Below, in pieces: positions 36,441 through 48,700 of a DNA stretch of 64,000 bases. The notes beneath the pieces are model-generated. The model had not been told where the DNA came from, made no database searches, and worked only from the letters and a program-made list of their open reading frames with translations. Both the position numbers and the translations under genes were made by a program. This DNA is from Lottia gigantea (lineage: Eukaryota > Mollusca > Gastropoda > Lottiidae). Where the stretch lies: contig NW_008709614.1 in the NCBI RefSeq assembly GCF_000327385.1, positions 1,751,213 to 1,815,212 of the forward strand. The letters are read 5' to 3'. Every line of letters starts with the position of its first letter. The stretch's first letter is position 1.

Positions 36441-36722
36441 ATATCAACCTGTGGTTTTTCTAGTAATCATAAAATGGAGGGGTCGAAAAGCTACTACAGA
36501 ATTGCCCTGGGAACAAACAGCATGACGCATTAAAAAAAACTCTATGATAAGAAATTTAGAACTGGGGAGGCAAAAGCCATGTTAGCCTCATTTAGAAACT
36601 ACAACTTTAGAGTGATACTGTGACATTAACCACTATGCAATGACATCAAATGTAGGCCCACATTGCTATCTACTTTAAAGTGACATCACCCAACAGATAT
36701 TGACATCAATCAAAATAAGATA

Positions 36723-39700
36723 TCAACCATAAAGTTCTCTCGCAAATGGTGAGTAATCAATATTATATTCAGGTTTTCTATGTCTCACGATCATTCCTTC
36801 AAAATGTTCATATACTTTATTTCCCAACATAGGAAATCTCTCAGCTAATAATTGCTCTTCTAATGGTGTTGGTAAAGGATAAAGTGATTTCTCTTTAGGC
36901 TTGGACAATAAAACATATTGACTGAAAATATAAATCAATGTTGTCATTTATCAATTTGAGGAATAAATGCCATGTGCTATCATGTGTAGCTAGTAATGTT
37001 GTCTTAGTCAGCTTCACATATATGATTTATTTGATGAATTCAGCTGTGAAGTAATTTAATGCTGAAGTGAAATTGACCACAAAAAGCTCTATAACATTAT
37101 TAAATAATGGTTAACTGACAGCTATCATTGTCACAATCCTTGGGGCTTCCATAAGTTCCATTTAACAATAGTTGATTTTCACAGTTATTCAAATCAACTA
37201 CTATCAGTTGAGCCCTTACTCAAAAGAAGGACCAAAGAAAAATAACATAAATTTGTTTTCAAAATTTTCTTTCCAATAAAAATATCTTATTGAAGTATCC
37301 ATTATTGATATTTATAAAACTTACCTGCATTTACTAGGTATAGATTTACTTGACTTTGGTCTCATGGCTTCAGGGTTTCTGGGATCTATTTGTTTAGAAT
37401 CAATAGCTGTTTTCAGCTTTTGCAATTTCATGTTTGGTACAGGATCTTTTCCCTGTTTTGCGAATCTGTGGAAGAAGCAAGCAATCTATAAAAATTTGAT
37501 ATTCTCCTATCTAAATGATTATCATCTGAATTGCTGTATTAAATAATGCAAGTGTAACAGTGGCTTTGTATGTTTTAAACGCTTTCACTCTCATATATCA
37601 GCATATAGCTCCAATTTTTCCCTAATTAATTTTACACCATTCTACTTAAAAAAATCAATGATTAAAATGAAAAGTCTTTTCTATTCTAATGAATCAAAAA
37701 GTAAAGAACAAATGAACATCGTGAATCCCACAGGCAAACTATTAAGAAACTTGATGCATACCTATAAGGTGTATTGATTCTATCTTCAAAATCAACATCA
37801 TCAAACATTTCACTTTGGTAATGAGACATATGTTTTAATATCTTGTCTGTATGGGGATCAATCTTAGATGGTGTTTTACTTTGTTCTTGTTGATCATATC
37901 TAGTGAAGTCTACACCAGTTTGTGGTCCAGAAATTTTAGAACTCCTTTGGCTTTTCTTAGACATAGATGATTGTGTTCTGGACATCTTGTTAGTATCTCC
38001 ATCTTTATAAATTGTTAGATGTGTAGGTTTTGCTTCGTAAGGTGATCTTGGCACAGATCCTACAAGCTCTCTACCTTCATTAAATAAGTTTCTGTCAGAA
38101 TAGTGTTTCTGGGCTTCCTGAAGTTTTGGATCTCTGTCACGATATGATGTGGCAGTTTTTGGTCTACGTTTGGCTGAACTGTTGTCTGAATGAGACATGG
38201 TATTGAGACGTCTGAAAGCAGGTAATGCTGTATGAGGTCGACTGTTAGTTGGTGTAGTTTGTGGTGCATGAGGTGTTTGTCTGATATGTCGGTACTGTAA
38301 TGGTATCTCTCTGTGTGCTGGTGAGGTCTGTTGATAATACTGTCTTGTATCTGTAATAGAATTTTTAACATGAAGACATATTGAAGTAACAACAGCATCA
38401 AGGCAGCTGATACAACTTTCAACCCCACAATGTGTCATTATTCATAATCGCTGTGAAAATGGAATTCTTAAAAGAAAACTTTCCTCTTGTCACTCTTGAT
38501 GCCTTCTTTTCTTAAGCTGCATCATGCAACTTTTATGATACTGATTGGTTGTTAAATGTATTTAAACTGGTTTAAAAAATATCAACATTTAGATTTGTTA
38601 ATAATGTATTTGAATCGTCATAAGTTAATTGTTAATTTGGCTTAACAGAACATTGAATCCAATGGCAAGAGCAGATACAAGTCATATCATATTGAATCAG
38701 TTTTTGTTTTTGTTTTTGTTCCATTATGCAGTATATCTTATCTGCACATCTATGAAATGTAAAGGGCAATGCAATGAAAAGGTAGGGAACACATTTGTAA
38801 AATTTACCTTGATAGTCTTCATCAAAATCATTCAGACCAAGTAATAAACGCCTTTTATTTCTATCTTCAGTTTCTTTCTGTTTACGTTTTAATGCTGCTT
38901 CATGAGCACGTAATTCTTTCTGCATTCTTAATAACATGTGTCTGAAAAAGAAAATTAAATTTTCATGTAAACGATTTGTATATATAAAGTAAAAGGATAT
39001 CCTCCACAAAATAGAAATTTTGCTGACCAAAGATAATTTGAAGAAAAATATCAGGTTATGTATCAGTCAAACAATCATGGACAATCCAACTTTAAGCTGG
39101 ATTATTTCAAGTGATGATTTAACAATATGCTTTACCTTTCGATATATCTTTCATGCCAGTTATCATCAAATTTGACATCATTCTTTTGGTGTATATTACC
39201 AGGTGTGATAGGGGTGCTGCAGAATAAATACAATTTAAACTATATACTAAATGCCATTTCAGTAGCATATATAATGTGCAATTTATGCAGCCCAAAACTG
39301 ATCACATAAGTAAATTTTGGTGACAAAGAGTGAAAATATTATTAATATAAGATAGCTTGCTAGGCAATCTGAACAATAACTCATATTCAATATTTTTCTG
39401 ATTTTCAATAGGGTTCATCATTGGGTGACAAACACTAACACCAATATCCATCAAGAATTGTGCCTTCTAGAGTATTTACGAGCATTTCAAGAACAAGGGC
39501 AATAACTCATACTAAATATTTTTCAATTGTTCTGATTTTCAATAGAGTCATCCTTGGGGATTACAAACACTTATACCATGTTTCTTCAAAATCAATCAAG
39601 AATTGTGCTTTATTGACAGACGAACAATATGTGCCTCCCATTTCATGTGGGCGTATAAAAATTGAAATAAGACAAATTTTTATGTTTAGTAAATTCTTTA

Positions 39701-42700
39701 ATATGGCTTCTTTCTATGTTTAAAAAAGACTTCTAAAATTCTCCTGCTCTGAATTAATCTTTAAAAGAATTACTACTTAACTACATGTTTACCTGCTCAG
39801 CTTTTGATATCTATGATAAGCTTCATTAAAGGCTATGTGTAGATCCTGAAAGAATTCAAGCAAAATGTGAATTGATTTAGCTTAGGTTTTTTACAATACA
39901 ATCACTTACCTTCATACAAACAGATTATTAAAACTTAATCATAAATCACCATGCTAATCATCAATTTCTAAGAGAGACATAATGGATTTTGTGCTTAATG
40001 TTATTGTTTTATTTTTCCATTATGGTTTCATAGTACAAATCAATTTGATTTTAATTTCTTATTGGAGAGTATTTTTTTGGTTACTCTGGATCAAAAATAC
40101 TGTGGAAATGGCTAATTGAACTTTAATTTTAAAAATAGTTAATATAATAATGGACATAGGCCCACAAGGCTACAAGAAGTGCTGACAGTGTAGCTACAGG
40201 AATGTGTATTTAATATAAAAATGTCAGATGTAAAATAATCTGATGTAAATACACTCATATCAAATAGAATTAGAATTAGTGTTGACACAAATATCAACGA
40301 AACACAACATTGTGAATAGAAGTTAACACCACATCAAAATAAAAGCTGTTGATTTGAATGCATTTGCCACATTTTTTGCTTAAGTTCATTAATTGAACAC
40401 TTTGCCAGTAACATTTTCACAACAAAAACTTTTTGTATTTTATTGCATGGCAGAATCAAATCAACATGCCTGTCATTTAAAGTTTAAGACTATTATTCTT
40501 TCATTAACACAAAACAGCCACACAACTTACTCTTCTTGTCCAAGGTAAATTACTAATCAGAACTAACTAATAAATAAAATATATGGTTGTAATCATACAA
40601 AAATATTTTTGCAAATCAGGTACAAAATAAAATTATAAAACTGAGCAGTCCACTTTATTTTCGGGTAGAATAAACAAAACTGGAAACTAAACGGCTTATT
40701 CTGTCCATTACTACTTGATCTACCTAAAAGTAAATTGGACTGCTCATGTTTTGAATCGGACATTAATATGGAAAAAATATTTTTGCTTGACTATAACAAT
40801 GAATAATATAAAACCAAAGTTTGAGAAAGTCCAACAAATTTAATCTGAGAAAATAGATAAACAAAAATATATTAGAAACCCTTACTTCTTTCTCTGTTAT
40901 ATCTCTAATTTCTGCATCTGACAATATTTGTTGATTGGGTTTTAATTTATCTAAAAAGTAAATAATTTTTTCAACAATTTCACGCAATAATATTATCTCT
41001 AGTATCAAAAAATTTGAGCTATTATCATTTAAGCCACATATATTCATTTATAGAAGGAACTGCGATTCACTTATCAAAATAGATTCTTATGGCGGCTGTT
41101 GCAGCTGTTAAGTATGAAATAAAATATCATACCTCTATAAAGTCTTCTTTCTACAAATGATGATACAGGTCTCTGTTTAACCTTGCTAGATTTATCTAAA
41201 TCAATACTGATCTTCATACTATCTTTACGACTTTCACCCAGTCTATCATCATGTCCTGATATTGATGTCTGCTCACTATCACCCACCCAACCAGAATCTG
41301 GTGTAGCCCCATAAACTACAAAATAAACAATCACAATCATTCTTTGTAATTCACATTTGACATGTTTGAAAGTTTAGAGTGATTCAGTGTACTCTGTGGA
41401 TTCTCACATTACAACAGTCAGAACAACCTGACATCTTATTTAGAGTACTAATTAATTCCTTACTGGTGTAAAAAAAGGGAATAAAAATTATAAATAATGT
41501 ACATGTATTGAGATTTTCATGTTTAATGTTACTTATTCTGATTTGTACAATTTCTTAACATTGTTTATTTATGAAACGTCACATCAAAGCATTTAAAGTG
41601 AAACTAGCCACAAACAAACCAAGCAATCTGTTTTAAATTGTGAAATGTACAATAAAATGTTTGAAATGTGAATCAAATTAGGTTGAGGGTTTGTGAAAGA
41701 TGAAATAGGTGAGCAAGTGACAAAAAGTTCCCAGAGTGACAAACAGTGTCAAAAGAGAAAATTTCACAAACCACCATAATGGTCTGTTATTGAGCTGAAA
41801 GTAATGATTAAAACAGATGATAAGACTGAAAAACAAGACAGGTTTTTATTCCTTTAAAACATGAAGCCATGAAAACCAGTTTTCAAAATTAACATTTATA
41901 GTAAAGATTTTTTCCTGAGAATCCAACTATAAATGATGTCCACTCACACAAACATGCTAGAAACCTTTTTCAAATTCAAAACCACTTTACAGCTATTAAG
42001 GGACATTCCAACATTGATTGCTATAGGATGAAAAGAGAATAACTAATTCTTGCTATTATTTTGGATATAGTAGGTACCAATAAATTTGTTACAAAAATAT
42101 TGCCATATTGGCTTAGTGATCAACACAATGTTTTTACAATTTTTCAGAACTAACAGTAGTAAAGGTCATTCAGTTCATTTTTATCCAGTCACATCCAATA
42201 TTGTCTGGTACAATAAGTAAATAAGAAAATAGGAGAAAATTCTAAAGTAAAAAAAACTACTTCACTACAAACAAACCAAAAAGCATTAAAATAAGAAGCA
42301 GACTACATCACTTCTAAAATAAAATGATAAAAATAAAATTACTGCGAGAACGTGATTCAATATATACTGTAATTTCTTCCATTGAGTCATCATCATTATC
42401 ATTATCAGAATCAGAATAATTAAATTCTGATGGAAAAGGAAGATTTTTTCCTGTAACTGGTGAACTGGCCATGAAGGACTCTGGTCTGGATTCATCATCA
42501 TCATCAAAAGCATCACTTGATGGACTCCCTCCTCAAAATTTAGTACAAATACAAATAAAACAAGAGCAAACTACAGCCATTTTGAAATATTTTTGAGATA
42601 TTATACATCACTTTTCAAAATTAGGAATTTTTTGTATGTTTTATCAAAAAAAAAAAAAAATGATATTTAAGCATGCCATGTGGAGTTGTAAGTTTTAACA

Positions 42701-45700
42701 TTTTATAGAAATAATAATAATAATGGAAAAATATAAAAAAAAATAAACACTAAACAAATTGAAATTCAAAAGATGCATTCAAAATATAAACTATAAAGCT
42801 TAATAAGATCCTACAGTCATTAATCAATAAAATTCCAATGCAATGTGAAAATTAAGAAATAAATTGAGTTTGATTTGAAACTGTTTTAAAAAAGGAATCT
42901 TACTTTTTATTTCAATATTTTCACCTCTTCTATTGATGATCTACAATATAGATGTCATGTTTTAATTATTTTAGTAATCAGAGCTTTTAATTAAATTTTT
43001 CATAAAAATTGTCCCTTATTCATTGTACTTGCCTTAAATGTTCTTAAATATCATAAACAACAAATGGCTCTAAATTTTGAGAGCTGCTGTGGCTCCATGA
43101 GTTAGACGCTTGCTCACTAACCTGAAATTCGGGGTTCAATCCTGGGATAATAGGATGAGATAAAACCTTCAGGTTTTAAAACCTGGTTTCCCCTTGTGAT
43201 GCAGATCAAAGGGACTGACATGGAAAAAGCATCTAGTCGTCTGGATGGGACAATAAAAAGAGGCCCCATGTGCGACAGGCTGTGCAAGTTAGGTGCAGAA
43301 AAGTAGGACATAAAACTCCATTCATTTAATTTCATTTCATTTTTAAATCTTATTTAACCAAACTGACCTCATCCTGATTTGGTGAAGCCATCATAATTCT
43401 AGCAGCTATATCATCAATTTCTTCATCATTGCTTAATGTACCNNNNNNNNNNNNNNNNNNNNNNNNNNNNNNNNNNNNNNNNNNNNNNNNNNNNNNNNNN
43501 NNNNNNNNNNNNNNNNNNNNNNNNNNNNNNNNNNNNNNNNNNNNNNNNNNNNNNNNNNNNNNNNNNNNNNNNNNNNNNNNNNNNNNNNNNNNNNNNNNNN
43601 NNNNNNNNNNNNNNNNNNNNNNNNNNNNNNNNNNNNNNNNNNNNNNNNNNNNNNNNNNNNNNNNNNNNNNNNNNNNNNNNNNNNNNNNNNNNNNNNNNNN
43701 NNNNNNNNNNNNNNNNNNNNNNNNNNNNNNNNNNNNNNNNNNNNNNNNNNNNNNNNNNNNNNNNNNNNNNNNNNNNNNNNNNNNNNNNNNNNNNNNNNNN
43801 NNNNNNNNNNNNNNNNNNNNNNNNNNNNNNNNNNNNNNNNNNNNNNNNNNNNNNNNNNNNNNNNNNNNNNNNNNNNNNNNNNNNNNNNNNNNNNNNNNNN
43901 NNNNNNNNNNNNNNNNNNNNNNNNNNNNNNNNNNNNNNNNNNNNNNNNNNNNNNNNNNNNNNNNNNNNNNNNNNNNNNNNNNNNNNNNNNNNNNNNNNNN
44001 NNNNNNNNNNNNNNNNNNNNNNNNNNNNNNNNNNNNNNNNNNNNNNNNNNNNNNNNNNNNNNNNNNNNNNNNNNNNNNNNNNNNNNNNNNNNNNNNNNNN
44101 NNNNNNNNNNNNNNNNNNNNNNNNNNNNNNNNNNNNNNNNNNNNNNNNNNNNNNNNNNNNNNNNNNNNNNNNNNNNNNNNNNNNNNNNNNNNNNNNNNNN
44201 NNNNNNNNNNNNNNNNNNNNNNNNNNNNNNNNNNNNNNNNNNNNNNNNNNNNNNNNNNNNNNNNNNNNNNNNNNNNNNNNNNNNNNNNNNNNNNNNNNNN
44301 NNNNNNNNNNNNNNNNNNNNNNNNNNNNNNNNNNNNNNNNNNNNNNNNNNNNNNNNNNNNNNNNNNNNNNNNNNNNNNNNNNNNNNNNNNNNNNNNNNNN
44401 NNNNNNNNNNNNNNNNNNNNCTTGTACTGTATCTAGAGAAATAAATCATTTATTACTTATTGTATCATCTTGTACTGTATCTAGAGAAATAAATCATTTA
44501 TTACTTATTGTATCATCTTGTACTGTATCTAGAGAAATAAATCATTTATTACTTATTGTATCATCTTGTACTGTATCTAGAGAAATAAATCATTTATTAC
44601 TTATTGTATCATCTTGTACTGTATCTAGAGAAATAAATCATTTATTACTTATTGTATCATCTTGTACTGTATCTAGAGAAATAAATCATTTATTACTTAT
44701 TGTATCATCTTGTACTGTATCTAGAGAAATAAATCATTTATTACTTATTGTATCATCTTGTACTGTATCTAGAGAAATAAATCATTTATTACTTATTGTA
44801 TCATCTTGTATTGTATCTAGAGAAATAAATCATTTATTACTTATTGTATCATCTTGTACTGTATCTAGAGAAATAAATCATTTATTACTTATTGTATCAT
44901 CTTGTATTGTATCTAGAGAAATAAATCATTTATTACTTATTGTATCATCTTGTACTGTATCTAGAGAAATAAATCATTTATTACTTATTGTATCATCTTG
45001 TATTGTATCTAGGGAAATAAATCATTTATTACTTATTGTATCATCTTGTACTGTATCTAGAGAAAAAAATCATTTATTACTTATTGTATCATCTTGTATT
45101 GTATCTAGAGAAATAAATCATTTATTACTTATTGTATCATCTTGTACTGTATCTAGAGAAATAAATCATTTATTACTTATTGTATCATCTTGTATTGTAT
45201 CTAGAGAAATAAATCATTTATTACTTATTGTATCATCTTGTACTGTATCTAGAGAAATAAATCATTTATTACTTATTGTATCATCTTGTATTGTATCTAG
45301 GGAAATAAATCATTTATTACTTATTGTATCATCTTGTATTGTATCTAGGGAAATAAATAATTTATTACTTATTGTATTATCGTGTAATGTATCTAGAGAA
45401 ATAAATGATTTATTACTTATTGTATCATATTGTCCTGCATCTAGAGAAATAAATAATTTATTACTTATTGTATCATCTCGTACTGTACCTAGAGAAGTAC
45501 CATCATTTCAGTATGTAGAGAAATAAATCGTTTCGTATTGAAACATTTTAATGTCACTATCTAATTTAGCTAATGTCACAGAAGTGAGCAAATATGGGAC
45601 AATGTTCTCATAAACTTGTAGATACATCAAATTAAACAAGACTTTATACCTGCAGCTTCACTTTCTAGTTCTGAAGTTGGAGATTTTCCTACTCCTGGTT

Positions 45701-48700
45701 TCTTCATATCAAAAAATTCTATCATATTTTTCTTAGGAACGGTTCCATAGTTTCTCTCAATTTGAGTTTTTTCAGGTCCATCTTTAACTTGAGGCAGGTT
45801 TGGTATTTGGCCATCCACCAGTTTTCGTTCATGGGTAGATTTCCGTGTCATATGTGGTAAAGTTACTTGTGTCACTGGTTCCGAATCAGGATGTTCCTCT
45901 TCTAATATAGATTCTGGTACCTCTGGTGGTTCAACCTCTTCCTGAAAACCAAAAACGAAGAACAGACTAAATTCCTTAGTTCTATTATAGCCTATCTTTA
46001 GTCTTAGGTTAAAAGTTACTTGTTACTTTAATATAACAGAAAAGAATATAAAATACAGACTGTGAGTTACCACAATATAATCTTTGACTTTAATTGCTGA
46101 AAAATGTCACTGACAGCTTTAAAATAGGTAAATAGTCAACAACCATAAGGACAAAATTGCTGAAAAGTAATATGGCCACTATTACCTTTTCTATGTGTTG
46201 TTCTTCAATCTTTGGTTTTTCTGTTTTAACTTGGACTTTTTGTCCTTGTTTTGGTCTTTTCCTTTTTGTCACTCTTTTCTTCTGTATGTCTTTTTGTTTT
46301 CTTACAACATTCTGTAAATAACAGGAAATAACAGGAAATAACAGGAAATAACAGGAAATAACAGCTACAAGGTGTTAAATCAACAAATTAGCTTCAGTTT
46401 TAATTACAATCATCTAAGCTTAAGATTAAATATTTAATAACTTCAATCAATCACAAATAATTAGCTTCTGCTTGTACACAGATTATTTAAAACATTCTAA
46501 AAATGAAGTTTGGAAAAACAGTATGCTCTATTTTAAATAAGTCTTTTCTACATTTAGATGATAGTTGTATTCTTTATCAGGTAAATTTGAATTTTTAGTC
46601 TCTATCTCAAGACAGAATAATATTAAAGTGTTTTTGAGGTTTGAATAACCAAATAAAGTAATATGACCTTAAATCTTTTGTTTTATTTATTTATTTTTTA
46701 ATAATATACATACTGAAACATGTTCATCAATTTCAGCACGAACATGAGAATGGTCAGCTTTCTTAGCTGCCTCCTCTGCAGCAACTTTCTTCAGTAATGT
46801 TTTAACATCCAATCGGACATCACCAATACCACTGCTCTCTCCCTCAGCGTAATCTCCTTTATATCGTGATGAAGGTTTACTTATTCTAACATTTGTAGCT
46901 GTAACTGTTTAATCAAAAATATGGTGTCATGAATGGTATGATATTTAGGATAAAAGGACTATAAAAGATTTACGTTTTAAAATAAAATGATGAAGTATAC
47001 AAACTCATTTGCAAAATGACCAAACTTTTTTCCTGTCACTAATTCTACAAGGCTTTTAAAGAATATGAAAATTAAAGTTTGGGATATCTAAATGGTATAA
47101 TGATCAATAAAGATATAAGAGGGATCAGCTACTATACTATACAACAACATCTTTACCTGATTTTACCAGATTTTGATAATTAAATTTGACTAATTTTGAC
47201 TTTGTTGGTTCCTCCACCGTAATGGCAGCTTTTAAACAATCAAAAAGGTAAGTAAAAAAGACAAAAGAAAGAAAGAAATAACTCTTGGAATAGATCTTTC
47301 TCAGTTATCTGTACCCATTTACTGTAAATTTTACAGCTGGGTTGACTGGACTTATGTGTTATGATGACTTATTAAAGGTCATAAGACTTTCACACACCAT
47401 AGCAGCCATTTATTCGATATAACAAAGAAAATGATGTCATGTAAAGAACCAATGCTCTATTCGACTGTGCATTATACAACCTCATATTGAGATGCTAAAT
47501 TACATATTTCTGGCAGTGATATATGAATTGTAATACACTCTGATTCTTACTGATTTTCAGTCCTTTGTCAACTGTTTAAACAAGAGACAACAATCAAACT
47601 TACCCTCTGCTGCTTCTATTGGTTTAAATTTCTTAGGTTTCTTTTGTTTTCTTATTATACCATCTTCACCTACGATTTCTTCCTGTAAAATTTAAAAAAA
47701 AAAGTATTTGAATTTGAATCTCTAAGCATTTACCACAAAATAATTTGGTTTTATATTGAAGCCTACTATAGTAGGTTAAAACAAAGAGGAAGATTTTATT
47801 AGGTTGAAAAAGATCAGACTTCACACAGTTTTGGACCTCAGAATTTATCAGAAAATCTTTTCATAGATATTTTCATTTATAACCGCTTCTGTTTCTGTTC
47901 TGTTTATGTAAAGAAAATTTTTTCAGTAGAATTTCTGGTGTATCATTCTTTTTACATTTTTATAAAATCCTAACAGCTGAATAAGTTCTGACTTGTATAC
48001 AGAATGAACATTTAATATTCCTGTGAAAATCTTACGTAAGAAACATCAGAACCATCATCACTATCTAGAACAGGAGTTGTCGAAAGAAAGGACAGTGTTG
48101 GTGATGGGCCTGGTGATTTTCCAAATTTAGGAAAACTAAACTGCCATCTTGATTTTCTATCTTCTTCATCTTCACCATCACTTGTTAGTAAATCATCTTC
48201 TTTTTTCTTTTTCTTTTTATATCGTGGATTGTGAGCAAAACCTAGCGAGAAATTGAAATACTACCACATCAATCATCAGATCTTGGCTATCTCTTGTCAT
48301 GTAAGGGGACTTAGAGGTGATTTTTTTTTTTTAAATGATGTCATCGATTCCCAGGAAAATTTCCAGACCCTTCTAATGCAATATTATTTTATAAATCCAG
48401 CGCCTTCATGATTTTATTTGAAAAATCTGAGGCCATGGGTCTAGTGGTCGTTTACACATTGCTGGCTGTCAGATGTAGGTACTGGTATGGAAGTATTGAG
48501 TACAAGAATAACCTAGAAACAATATTTGACAACTACAAAGAAAAGATTGATTATGTCCAAATGTTAAGTTGAGGAAAATAAATACATAGCAAACCAGTGT
48601 TTGATCAGTATTTTTAACTAAATATTAACTAAAATCCACCCACAGCATTCATCTAGGGTTAAATATATTAGTATTTGTGTAATGTTATGTTATGTTATTA

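Noticed and set aside
43429-45526. Very long open frames spanning the Ns and the 48-bp array on both strands
   Set aside because: They exist because Ns have no stops and the array period is a multiple of three. The host gene runs on the minus strand, and the repeat has stops there.
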